This document shows, in pieces, positions 7,103 to 13,299 of a stretch of DNA of 13,299 bases. Location: NCBI GenBank assembly GCA_900553255.1, contig USCI01000066.1:1-13299 (forward strand), written 5' to 3'. The DNA comes from an uncultured Oscillospiraceae bacterium. Lineage in GTDB: Bacteria; Bacillota; Clostridia; Oscillospirales; Acutalibacteraceae. The position numbers and the translations under genes were made by a program. Each line of letters opens with the position of its first letter. The first letter of the stretch is position 1. Below the pieces are notes generated by a model. The model was not told where the DNA came from and did no database searches. It saw only the letters and a program-made list of their open reading frames with translations.

Positions 7103-7120
7103 AAAAGGCGGTGACCGGCG

Positions 7121-7306
7121 ATGACCGACAACTCCATCTGGCAGACACAGGGCTTTGCCTATCTCGACGGCGGCTATACCTGGTACGACGATCCGCTGCT
7201 GACCATGCCGGAAGAGGTACAGGAACAGGTCAACGCGCATCAGGACGCGTTCCGCTCGGAAGAGGACATCCGGCATTATGTGGAATACCTCCGGCGGCAT
7301 TCGTAA
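7121..7306 (+). CDS. Small hypothetical protein (61 aa)
   Basis: Function unknown and no family recognised. The case that it is a real gene is the ribosome site AAAGGCGGTGA (7104-7114), which differs at one base from the full anti-16S sequence and lies 6 nt before the ATG; it also has its own terminator downstream. The product is small and acidic in its middle, rich in aromatic residues early (FAYLDGGYTWYDD) and likely helical later (from about residue 29 to the end). There is no signal peptide, membrane segment or Cys. It is divergent from rlmD and convergent with the xpt-MBL-DUF3006 operon. Confidence 0.7.
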   Translation: MTDNSIWQTQGFAYLDGGYTWYDDPLLTMPEEVQEQVNAHQDAFRSEEDIRHYVEYLRRHS

Positions 7307-7340
7307 ATCGTTTTGATACGGGCCGGGCGCAGCGCAAACG

Positions 7341-7370
7341 AAAAACGGCGGATCCTGCCCGGCGATCCGC
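7341..7370 (-). terminator. Terminator of the xpt-MBL-DUF3006 operon
   Basis: On the minus strand GCGGATC (7364-7370) pairs with GATCCGC (7348-7354) around a 9-base loop. It is followed by CGTTTTT (7347-7341). It lies about 60 bases beyond the DUF3006 stop. Confidence 0.65.
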
Positions 7371-7383
7371 AAACGGTTTTTCG

Positions 7384-7430
7384 GAAAACAGCGGCAAAAG
7401 ACCAGCTTTTGCCGCTGTTTTCGCTTTTTA
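7384..7430 (+). terminator. Strong intrinsic terminator of the small gene
   Basis: A perfect 17-bp stem, GAAAACAGCGGCAAAAG with its complement, around ACCAG, followed by GCTTTTTA on the plus strand. It ends at the stop codon of the convergent DUF3006 gene. On the minus strand no U tract follows, so it serves mainly the plus strand. Confidence 0.85.
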
Positions 7431-7643
7431 TTCGCGGCGGAGCAGCTGCTGCAGCCGTTCGTTGCGTTTACGCCGCCTTTCGGTTTCCCGTACATCCGGC
7501 TGATACCCTCCGGCCTTTTCGGTCAGCACATCCCCCTGCCGCACCTGCTCCGGCAGCCGGCCGCGCGGTACATTCCGGCAAACGCCGTTGTCGTCCATGA
7601 GCACGGCAAACTCCCCTTCAAAACGGTCAATTGTCCAGAACAT
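7428..7643 (-). CDS. DUF3006 domain protein
   Basis: A 71-residue protein with the DUF3006 signature near its N-terminus (WTIDRFEGEFAVL), a small beta-barrel-like domain of unknown function, then a charged C-terminal helix (RETERRRKRNERLQQ). The start at 7643 is chosen because AGAAAGGA lies 8 nt upstream. Two other in-frame ATGs at 7652 and 7670 overlap or precede that site. It follows the MBL gene by 16 bases. DUF3006 genes commonly sit next to secreted ComEC-like metallo-beta-lactamase genes, so a joint role is likely, but none is established. Confidence 0.85.
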   Translation of the reverse strand: MFWTIDRFEGEFAVLMDDNGVCRNVPRGRLPEQVRQGDVLTEKAGGYQPDVRETERRRKRNERLQQLLRRE

Positions 7644-7659
7644 AAGCGCCATCCTTTCT

Positions 7660-8622
7660 TTATGCCGCATTCTGCGTGCGGATATCCATCGTGCTGCCGT
7701 CGGTGGTTACCACAATCGTGCCGTCCTCATCGCAGCGATAGCAGGTAATGCCCAGATTTTTCAGGGTGTTGAGCGTATCCGCATGCGGGTGGCCGTAGCT
7801 GTTGCCCGCGCCGCAGGTGATCACCGCATAGTCCGGCGCCACCTGCCGCAGAAATTCTTCCTGCGAGGACGAGCTGCTGCCGTGATGGCCGAGCTTGATA
7901 AAATCCGCGCGCAGATCCGTATGCGCCGCGAGCAGCGCGTCTTCCGCTTCCTTTTCCGCATCGCCCATAAACAGGAACCGACGGGAGCCGAAGGTGACCT
8001 TACAGACCACCGACTGGTTATTATTATCCGTAAACTCCCCGGCCGGGCCGAGAATATCCACCTGCGCCTCGCCGAGCGCATAATTCATGCCGGGCTCTGC
8101 CTCGGTGACCTTGACCTGCCGGTCGAGCAGCGCTTCGAGCACATCGGTATAGGTTTTGGTGGTGGGCGTATACCCTTCCGGCATCGTCGACATCACATAT
8201 TCGCCGATTTCCATCTCCCGGATCACCTCGTCCATACCGCCGATATGATCCGCGTCGGCATGGGTCGCAATCACCAGGTCGAGCTTCGATACCCCCTGCC
8301 CGCGCAGATAGTCCAACACCTCATCGCCGTCGCCGTTTTCCCCGGCGTCGATGAGCATGTTGGCACTGCCGCTGCGGATCAGGATCGCGTCCGCATTGCC
8401 CACGTCGATGACATGCACCGCAAGCTCGGTGGACAGCGGTTCCGGCTCGGTGAGACCCAGCTTTTGGTAAATTTCATCCCAGGTCGGCAAAAACGGCTTT
8501 TCCAGCTGTTCACTGATGGTGACCAGTATACAAAAGGCCGCGGCCAGGCTTACGGCAACGACCGCTGTCCAAAAGCCGGCTCGTCCGCCTTTTTTCCTGC
8601 GGCGGCGATGCTTGGCTGCCAT
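7660..8622 (-). CDS. Membrane-anchored metallo-beta-lactamase-fold hydrolase, ComEC/Rec2-like
   Basis: A 320-residue protein. A basic N-terminus (MAAKHRRRRKK) and a hydrophobic segment (17-36) suggest a signal anchor with the catalytic domain outside the cell. The metallo-beta-lactamase core has VIDVGNADA (71-79), LIDAG, the metal motif HADADH (His121, Asp123, Asp125, His126), MGDAEKE (Asp221), LGHHGS (His246/247) and SYGHPH (His278). This is the stand-alone version of the ComEC C-terminal domain, thought to act on nucleic acids or nucleotides; the substrate is unproven. It lacks the ComEC membrane channel, so it is not a DNA-uptake pore. GGAGGG lies about 6 nt before the ATG. It is 15 bases after xpt in the same operon, which hints at extracellular nucleic-acid scavenging feeding purine salvage (inference). 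Confidence 0.88.
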   Translation of the reverse strand: MAAKHRRRRKKGGRAGFWTAVVAVSLAAAFCILVTISEQLEKPFLPTWDEIYQKLGLTEPEPLSTELAVHVIDVGNADAILIRSGSANMLIDAGENGDGDEVLDYLRGQGVSKLDLVIATHADADHIGGMDEVIREMEIGEYVMSTMPEGYTPTTKTYTDVLEALLDRQVKVTEAEPGMNYALGEAQVDILGPAGEFTDNNNQSVVCKVTFGSRRFLFMGDAEKEAEDALLAAHTDLRADFIKLGHHGSSSSSQEEFLRQVAPDYAVITCGAGNSYGHPHADTLNTLKNLGITCYRCDEDGTIVVTTDGSTMDIRTQNAA

Positions 8623-8637
8623 TGTGCTCCCTCCCCG

Positions 8638-9216
8638 TCATTCTTCCGCAAAGGTGATACGGCCGTCCTCAACGGACGAGATCACCGCCAGCGATTCCAG
8701 GCGGATCCCCTGCTCCCGGAGCAGGCGGCCGCCCTCCTGAAACCCCTTTTCGATCACGACGCCGCAGCCGGCCAGCCGGGCGCCCGACTGCCGCACAATG
8801 GACACAAGCCCCAGCAGCGCCTGCCCGCGGGCGAGAAAATCGTCCAGCACCAGCACCGTATCCTCCGGAGAGAGGAAGCGCCGTGCCACCTGCACGTCAT
8901 AGGTTTTCCCCTTCGTAAACGAACGCACCTGCGCATGCAGGAGGTGACCGTCCAGGTTGCGCGAGGCGGCCTTTTTGGCGAATACCACCGGCACATAGCC
9001 GAACGCCCGCGAGGCCATTGCGGCGACGGCGATGCCCGACGCCTCGATGGTCAGAATCTTGGTAATCGGCACGCCGGAAAAGCGGCGCGCGAATTCCTCC
9101 CCGATCGCTTCGAGCAGGCGGATATCCATCTGATGGTTCAGAAAACTGTCCACCTTGAGCACATCGCCGTCCCGGAGCCGCCCGTCCTGCAGGATCCGCT
9201 GCCTGAGCTGTTCCAT
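8638..9216 (-). CDS. xpt: Xanthine phosphoribosyltransferase
   Basis: Converts xanthine and PRPP to XMP and pyrophosphate (purine salvage, cytoplasm). The 192-residue form from the ATG at 9216 has the family's normal length and the characteristic opening MEQLRQRIL...VDSFLNHQMD. The Xpt core IEASGIAVA and the PRPP loop VLDDFLARGQALLG (about 123-136) are visible. Most Xpts I know have LANG or LATG where this has LARG. The open frame runs on to 9279, but that stretch overlaps the leader hairpin and has no family similarity. GGAAAGGA lies 12 nt before 9216, a long but locally repeated spacing. It is the first gene of xpt-MBL-DUF3006, read from the promoter at 9307-9335. No guanine-riboswitch aptamer is seen. 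Confidence 0.93.
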   Translation of the reverse strand: MEQLRQRILQDGRLRDGDVLKVDSFLNHQMDIRLLEAIGEEFARRFSGVPITKILTIEASGIAVAAMASRAFGYVPVVFAKKAASRNLDGHLLHAQVRSFTKGKTYDVQVARRFLSPEDTVLVLDDFLARGQALLGLVSIVRQSGARLAGCGVVIEKGFQEGGRLLREQGIRLESLAVISSVEDGRITFAEE

Positions 9217-9254
9217 CGGACACAACCATCCTTTCCGGACAAAATCGTCTGTAC

Positions 9255-9297
9255 AAAAAGGCACCCGCGCGCCGGTCATGCCGAAGCTGCGGGTGCC
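9255..9297 (-). terminator. Terminator-like hairpin in the xpt leader
   Basis: On the minus strand GGCACCCGC (9289-9297) pairs perfectly with GCGGGTGCC (9260-9268) around a 20-base loop, followed by TTTTTGT. It lies only a few bases after the predicted xpt transcription start and about 40 bases before the xpt start codon. It could end transcripts arriving from the activase gene, act as an attenuator, or be a stabilising 5' stem-loop. Confidence 0.75.
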
Positions 9298-9306
9298 GCC
9301 GGAATC

Positions 9307-9335
9307 ATTATACCAGCCCGCCGGGGCATCGTCAA
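9307..9335 (-). promoter_or_regulatory. Sigma-A promoter of the xpt operon
   Basis: On the minus strand TTGACG (9330-9335), exactly 17 bases, then TATAAT (9307-9312). This is the best promoter match in the window. The predicted start near 9300 places the terminator-like hairpin at the very 5' end of the transcript. Confidence 0.88.
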
Positions 9336-9390
9336 TCCATACGGGAGCGGCGGCGTCTGAGTTCCACGCCGCGCTGCGCCGCCATCGCCG

Positions 9391-9492
9391 TCAGCAGACG
9401 GGGCAGCCGTTTTCCCTCTGGTGCATCGGACACAAACCGCAGTTGAGCCCGCACAGCGAAAACAGCGGCCAGGCTCGGTAATAGTCTTTCAT
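9391..9492 (-). pseudogene. Truncated DUF3795-like Cys-rich ORF (33 codons)
   Basis: A short ORF 12 bases after the corrinoid activase stop, with GGAGG 5 nt before its ATG. Its product starts MKDYYRAWPLFSLCGLNCGLCPMH, written here only to show the CxxxCxxC spacing as CGLNCGLC, and ends NGCPVC before a TGA. The opening closely resembles the N-terminus of DUF3795 proteins, which are normally 100 residues or more. No continuation is seen in other frames, so it is probably a decayed gene. A functional metal-binding micropeptide made with the activase is an alternative. Confidence 0.55.
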
Positions 9493-9504
9493 CTGCGCCT
9501 CCGC

Positions 9505-11106
9505 TCAAAGGCTGTCCCGTTCGGGGAAAAGCATTCCTTCCACATAAGCGTCCATAAACCGCGGATCGGCGGCGAGCTCCACCGTCTCGGCCCCCACAGC
9601 GAGGCGCTCCGAGGCGAGACGCAGCGGATCGCTGAGCAGCACCGCACCGGCACCTGCGCCCGCGGCGTTGCCGATCGCCCGCGCGCATCCCGCAAGCGTC
9701 TTGGGGATCAGCCCGATACGCGCCGCCGACGCGATACGCACAAAGCTGCCAAAGCCGCCCGCGATCAGCAGTTCGGTCACCTCTTCAGCCAGGATACCCG
9801 CTTCCGCGAGCAGGGTGGTCATCCCGGCGCAAATAGCGGATTTCGCCAGCTGCACGGCGCGGATATCCTTCTGGGTGACGAGCACCTGTGTACCCGGCAG
9901 CCGGAACGCCGGCTGGCCGTCCACCTCGGTCATCGCCGCTTCAAACGCATGGCCCTCCTCATTGAACAGGCCGGTTTCATCCACCACACCGGCATCGAGC
10001 AGCACGGCGACCGCGTCGAGAATACCGGAGCCGCAGATGCCCTTCGCCGCACCGCCGCCGATGACCTCACACACCATGGTGTTCCCGCGCAGCGCTACCC
10101 GGCTGACCGCGCCATTCTGCGCGTTCATGCCCTGGTAAATGCCCGCTCCCTCAAACGCCGGGCCGGCCGCCGTCGAGCAGCACAGCAAACGGCCGCCGGC
10201 AGCAAGCGCCATCTCGCCGTTGGTACCGATATCCACCAGCAGCCGCGGCGGACGGTCACCCGCGAGCGCTTCCCCATACAGTCCCGCCGACAGCAGCGCG
10301 GTGGTGATATCCCCGCCGACATAGGCCGATATGCTGCGGGTCAGGTACACCCGTGCGCCGGGCGCCATCGGCAGGCCGAGGCTTGAGGCGTCCACAAACT
10401 CACCGAAATACCGATCCTGTGCAAACGGCGCAGCGGTGATGGAGGACGGATCCTGTGCGCAAAGCAGATATAACATCGCGGTGTTGCCGGTGACCACCAG
10501 GCTGTCCACCTGGTCGGCCGTCATACCCCGACCGGCGCAGCATTCGGCCAGCATCTCGGCAAGCGCCTGCCGGATGCAGTCCGCCAGCTCCTGCCGCTCC
10601 CCGCCGAGCGATTTTTCCAGGCGCGATATCACGTCAGCCCCGTACACCGCCTGCGGGTTGCGCCGGGCGGCCGTATACAGCTGTTCGCCGGAGGCCAGGT
10701 CATAAAGATACATCGCGAGCGTGGTGGTGCCGATATCCACCGCCGCGCCGAAACGTTTTCCCCACGGCTGCAGCATCACCTCCACTGCCCGGCCGCCGGT
10801 TACAATCCGGTCGGCGTCCTTCGCGCGCTCCGACAGCCGGACGGTCGCATCACCGAGCGCGGTGGTCATGCAGGCATACCGCCATCCCGCGGCGATTTCC
10901 TGCGCGGTCAGGTGCTCCCGCTCCCGCTCGGTCAGCGGCGACAGCGCTCCTTCCGCCTGCACGCGGCATTTCAGGCAGCGCTGCTTTCCTCCGCACGGCA
11001 TCTCCACCGGCAGTCCGTGTTCCGCAAAAACGGTTGACAACAGCACCGGCTCGGGATATTCTAAAATAGTCGTGTTGTCCCCGCGGACAACCGTCAGGTG
11101 TATCAT
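9505..11106 (-). CDS. RACo-like ATP-dependent reductive activase of corrinoid proteins
   Basis: A 533-residue protein that would use ATP and a low-potential electron to re-reduce inactive Co(II) corrinoid to Co(I) on methyl-transferring corrinoid proteins (RACo/RamA type, DUF4445 region). The N-terminus is a [2Fe-2S] ferredoxin domain with Cys38, Cys44, Cys47 (CGGKQRCLKC) and Cys79. A linker leads to an ASKHA-type ATPase with AAVDIGTTTLAMYLY, TGNTAM, YVGGDITTA, VDIGTNGEM and a C-terminal IAGGFGS motif. The start at 11106 is chosen because AAAGGA lies 11 nt upstream; the frame is open further but has no family similarity. RamA has a C-terminal [4Fe-4S] region; I see no such Cys cluster here, so RACo is the better match. 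It diverges from the PocR-AraC regulator, next to the corrinoid protein gene. Confidence 0.9.
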   Translation of the reverse strand: MIHLTVVRGDNTTILEYPEPVLLSTVFAEHGLPVEMPCGGKQRCLKCRVQAEGALSPLTEREREHLTAQEIAAGWRYACMTTALGDATVRLSERAKDADRIVTGGRAVEVMLQPWGKRFGAAVDIGTTTLAMYLYDLASGEQLYTAARRNPQAVYGADVISRLEKSLGGERQELADCIRQALAEMLAECCAGRGMTADQVDSLVVTGNTAMLYLLCAQDPSSITAAPFAQDRYFGEFVDASSLGLPMAPGARVYLTRSISAYVGGDITTALLSAGLYGEALAGDRPPRLLVDIGTNGEMALAAGGRLLCCSTAAGPAFEGAGIYQGMNAQNGAVSRVALRGNTMVCEVIGGGAAKGICGSGILDAVAVLLDAGVVDETGLFNEEGHAFEAAMTEVDGQPAFRLPGTQVLVTQKDIRAVQLAKSAICAGMTTLLAEAGILAEEVTELLIAGGFGSFVRIASAARIGLIPKTLAGCARAIGNAAGAGAGAVLLSDPLRLASERLAVGAETVELAADPRFMDAYVEGMLFPERDSL

Positions 11107-11133
11107 GGAAGGACTCATCCTTTCTTCAGCGTA

Positions 11134-11166
11134 CTTAAAATTTATTTTATTGTAGCGCGTTTTAAG
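11134..11166. promoter_or_regulatory. Activase promoter region with inverted repeat
   Basis: CTTAAAA (11134-11140) and TTTTAAG (11160-11166) form an inverted repeat flanking a minus-strand -10 candidate, TACAAT (11149-11154). No good -35 is present. The placement, between divergent activase and AraC genes and spanning the -10, suits a regulator operator. It is a candidate only. Confidence 0.4.
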
Positions 11167-11240
11167 CCGCTGTGCTAGGATTATTTTCGGAATTTTGGCA
11201 TTTCGTCCCGCACTGTACGGAGAAAGGACGGCGAACCGCA

Positions 11241-12461
11241 ATGATGGAGGCGCTACGCAAGCGCTGTGAAAACTATACCGCGCACCTGAGCCGCTTATGC
11301 GACATCCCGTGCTGCCTGCTGGACACGACGGCGCAGTCTGTTCTGTCCGCCGTACCGGAGGAGCGTTTCTGCGCCGGGTGCACCTGCCCGCGGTGCCAGG
11401 ACATCCCCTCCCACCTCTACGGCAGCAATGAGGCGTTCCGCTGGAACGGCAAATACATCTACTACTGTCCGCTCGGCCTGGTGTTCGCCGCGTCCCCGGT
11501 TTCGGACGACACCGGCGAAATGGTCGGCAGCATCGTTGCCGGCCCGGTGATCATGGGCGACCCGCTTGACACCGTCACCGAAATCGCCGATCCTACGATG
11601 CAGAAGCGCGCCGCACAGCTGCCGGCGCTGTCCACCACCCAGGTGCGCGATCTCGCCGAGGTGCTCGCCGCCTGCACTGCGTTCGCCTCCGGTCTGCCCC
11701 ACAGTCAGGCGGGCGGTTTCGTGTACGAGCAGGAGCAGGTGCTCAGCAGCATCTACACCGCGCGCACCGAAATGGCGGACGAGCCGCAGGCGTTTTACCC
11801 GATCTCCTACGAAAAGCGGCTGCACGACCTGGTATGCAGCGGCGACAAGGCCGGCGCGCAGGCGCTGCTCAACGACCTGCTCGGCCTGATCTACTGCTCA
11901 AACAATTTCCAGCTCGAGCCGATCAAGGCCCGGGTGGTCGAGCTGGTGGTGCTGCTCTCCCGCGCCACCATCGACGCGGGCGCCGACGTACGCGAAATCT
12001 TTCTGTTCAACACCCGCTATATCCAGGATATCGAGCATTTCACCTCACTGGAAAGCCTGAGCGTTTGGCTGAGCGGCATCATGCACCGCTTCATCAGCTC
12101 CTCGTTCGACTTTACCCAGGTTAAGCACTCCGACGTGGTTTACAAGGTGATGGAATACGTGCGCCGGAATTTTTCGCGGAAAATTTCGCTCGACGATATC
12201 GCCGGCGAGGTCTATCTCAGCCGCTCCTATCTGAGCAGCCTGTTTAAAGAGGAAACCGGACAGAGCCTGTTCGCCTACATCAACCACGTGCGCATCGAGA
12301 AAAGCAAGCAGATGCTGCTTGACGACACCGCCTCGCTCGCCGACGTCGCCAACCTCTGCGGCTTCGAGGACCAGAGCTATTTTACCAAGGTCTTCAAAAA
12401 GTCGGTCGGTATCTCCCCCAAAAAATACCGCGATACCCGCGGGCGTGGTGTCCCGTCCTGA
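11241..12461 (+). CDS. AraC-family regulator with N-terminal PocR sensory domain
   Basis: A 406-residue transcription factor. The N-terminal domain (about 5-160) resembles the PocR domain, a ligand-sensing module often found near corrinoid and propanediol genes. It carries a dense Cys cluster, CAGCTCPRC (Cys44, 47, 49, 52), plus Cys76 in YYCPLGL. The middle region is helical. The C-terminus is a double helix-turn-helix AraC domain, with ISLDDIAGEVYLSRSYLSSL and then LADVANLCGFEDQSYFTKVF, ending GISPKKYR. The start at 11241 has AGAAAGGA 12 nt upstream; upstream in-frame codons (to 11172) look non-coding. It lies between, and reads away from, the activase gene and precedes the corrinoid protein gene by 112 bases, so it probably activates this methyl-transfer system. 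The effector is unknown. Confidence 0.9.
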   Translation: MMEALRKRCENYTAHLSRLCDIPCCLLDTTAQSVLSAVPEERFCAGCTCPRCQDIPSHLYGSNEAFRWNGKYIYYCPLGLVFAASPVSDDTGEMVGSIVAGPVIMGDPLDTVTEIADPTMQKRAAQLPALSTTQVRDLAEVLAACTAFASGLPHSQAGGFVYEQEQVLSSIYTARTEMADEPQAFYPISYEKRLHDLVCSGDKAGAQALLNDLLGLIYCSNNFQLEPIKARVVELVVLLSRATIDAGADVREIFLFNTRYIQDIEHFTSLESLSVWLSGIMHRFISSSFDFTQVKHSDVVYKVMEYVRRNFSRKISLDDIAGEVYLSRSYLSSLFKEETGQSLFAYINHVRIEKSKQMLLDDTASLADVANLCGFEDQSYFTKVFKKSVGISPKKYRDTRGRGVPS

Positions 12462-12573
12462 TAAACCTGTAGAAAACAAAATATCGTTATAAAAGGTAAA
12501 ATATTTTTCTATCTTTTTTCCTCCGGCCGCTTTAGAATAGCCTTAGAAACGAAAAAGCGGGGAGGACATGGAC
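12462..12573 (+). promoter_or_regulatory. AT-rich control region of the corrinoid protein gene
   Basis: After the GC-rich regulator gene, the spacer turns AT-rich (12474-12520). It contains the palindrome AAAATATTTT (12498-12507) and a TAGAAT -10 candidate (12533-12538) with no recognisable -35, the pattern expected of an activator-dependent promoter. No terminator for the regulator gene is seen, so read-through is also possible. GGAGG (12561-12565) is the ribosome site. Confidence 0.45.
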
Positions 12574-13209
12574 ATGGCAATTCTGGAAGAAATCAGCACG
12601 TTCCTGCAGCAGGGCCGCGCACCGAAGGTGAAGGAGCTTGTGCAGCAGGCAATCGACGAAGGTATTGCGCCGCAGACGATCCTGGAAGAGGGCTTGCTGT
12701 CCGGTATGAACGTCGTCGGCGAAAAGTTCAAGAATAACGAAGTATTCGTGCCGGAGGTTCTGGTGGCCGCGCGCGCGATGAACATGGGTGTCGGCGTGCT
12801 CAAGCCCTATCTGGTACAGGCGGGCGTTGAGTCGAAGGGCACCGCGGTCATCGGCACGGTCAAGGGCGACCTGCACGACATCGGCAAGAACCTTGTAAAA
12901 ATGATGCTTGAGGGCAAGGGCCTGACGGTCATCGACCTGGGCGTTGACGTGCCGGCTGAGAAGTTTGTTTCGGCCGCGGTCGAAAACAACGCGCAGCTGA
13001 TCTGCTGCTCTGCGCTGCTGACCACCACCATGGGCGAGATGAAGAGCGTGGTGGAAGAAGCCGACAAGCAGGGTATCCGCGACAAGGTGAAAATTCTGGT
13101 GGGCGGCGCCCCGGTTACCCAGAGCTTCTGCGATTCCATCGGTGCGGACGGCTACACCGCCGACGCTGCGTCCTGCGCGGACATGGCGCTGAGCTTCTGC
13201 CAAGCGTAA
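12574..13209 (+). CDS. Corrinoid (B12-binding) protein of a methyltransferase system
   Basis: A 211-residue methyl carrier of the MtbC/MttC/MtaC type. It accepts a methyl group on Co(I) from a substrate-specific methyltransferase and passes it to a second methyltransferase. The N-terminal helical cap (about 1-85; LEEGLLSGMNVVGEKF, VPEVLVAARAM) is followed by the B12-binding domain with DLHDIG (His101 as lower cobalt ligand), the SALLTTT motif and VGGAPV. The ATG at 12574 sits 8 nt after GGAGG. An ATG at 12568 is only 2 nt away and less likely. The partner substrate could be a methylamine, betaine, methanol or methoxy-aromatic; the sequence alone does not decide. The partner methyltransferase gene is probably downstream, outside the window. 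Confidence 0.95.
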   Translation: MAILEEISTFLQQGRAPKVKELVQQAIDEGIAPQTILEEGLLSGMNVVGEKFKNNEVFVPEVLVAARAMNMGVGVLKPYLVQAGVESKGTAVIGTVKGDLHDIGKNLVKMMLEGKGLTVIDLGVDVPAEKFVSAAVENNAQLICCSALLTTTMGEMKSVVEEADKQGIRDKVKILVGGAPVTQSFCDSIGADGYTADAASCADMALSFCQA

Positions 13210-13234
13210 TCCTTTACATAGCGGTTAAAACCCC

Positions 13235-13252
13235 CGGTTCATGCCTGAACCG
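13235..13252 (+). other. Short hairpin after the corrinoid protein gene
   Basis: CGGTTCA, loop TGCC, TGAACCG. An A-rich rather than T-rich stretch follows on the plus strand, so it is not an intrinsic terminator. It could be an intercistronic processing or stability element if the operon continues. Nothing else is seen in the last 90 bases. Confidence 0.45.
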
Positions 13253-13299
13253 AACCATAAAAAACGGACAATAGACAAAATACCCCCTGATGTAGGAAA

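Noticed and set aside
5510..7114. A 534-codon open frame on the plus strand
   Set aside because: Antisense to rlmD, whose motifs are unambiguous; Arg/His-rich with no domains.
7384..7422. The 17-bp hairpin as terminator for the DUF3006 operon
   Set aside because: No U tract follows on the minus strand; the hairpin at 7348-7370 with its T run fits better.
9217..9300. Guanine riboswitch upstream of xpt
   Set aside because: The conserved aptamer core is absent and the predicted transcript leaves no room for it before the hairpin.
7588..9360. A 590-codon open frame on the plus strand
   Set aside because: Antisense to the MBL and xpt genes and passes through the xpt promoter; no recognisable family.
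9421..10386. A 321-codon open frame on the plus strand
   Set aside because: Antisense to the activase ATPase domain; His/Arg-rich shadow.
11149..12540. GCCGCT shared near both -10 candidates of the regulator and corrinoid genes as a common operator
   Set aside because: The match is six bases in GC-rich DNA with no symmetry; chance is a sufficient explanation.

Overview
The window looks like chromosomal DNA of an anaerobic, GC-rich, low-copy gut-type Bacillota (Clostridia; an Oscillospiraceae/Ruminococcaceae relative is my inference). The reasons are the Xpt, RlmD and PocR-AraC proteins of Firmicutes type, Shine-Dalgarno sites of the AGAAAGGA type, a corrinoid-methyltransferase system with a RACo-like activase, and very GC-rich host genes with compact minus-strand operons.

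Left part (1-3573): cysK (cysteine synthase) runs rightward and shares a bidirectional terminator with a convergent pair on the minus strand: a HAD hydrolase with an unusual motif I, and a large surface protein (subtilisin-like protease, VWA, one membrane span, Pro/Ala linker, zinc ribbon). The protease gene has lost its 5' end, including the catalytic Asp and His, at about 3573.

Middle part (about 3574-5455): an AT-rich acquired island. It holds an intact aminoglycoside phosphotransferase gene aph(3')-IIIa, a 5'-truncated streptothricin acetyltransferase gene (sat4 remnant), and, in the opposite orientation, the C-terminal fragment of a large helicase/restriction-type protein. A pair of 22-bp direct repeats and a long imperfect hairpin follow. 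It is a remnant of the aadE-sat4-aphA-3 resistance cluster. No recombinase or transposase is present. The island abuts the 3' end of rlmD, a gene end that is a reported integration hot spot in Firmicutes. An assembly join cannot be excluded from sequence alone.

Right part (5471-13299): rlmD (23S rRNA m5U methyltransferase) with its own promoter; a small 61-codon gene preceded by a perfect 14-bp palindrome; an xpt - metallo-beta-lactamase (ComEC-like) - DUF3006 operon with a consensus promoter and a terminator-like hairpin in its leader; then a corrinoid one-carbon module. That module consists of a RACo-like ATP-dependent corrinoid reductive activase (minus strand, followed by a truncated Cys-rich DUF3795-like ORF), a divergent PocR-domain AraC regulator, and a B12-binding corrinoid protein. 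The regulator would sense substrate or cofactor and switch on the corrinoid protein and, probably, a substrate methyltransferase just beyond the window. The activase would rescue Co(II) corrinoid to Co(I). The substrate cannot be told from this window.
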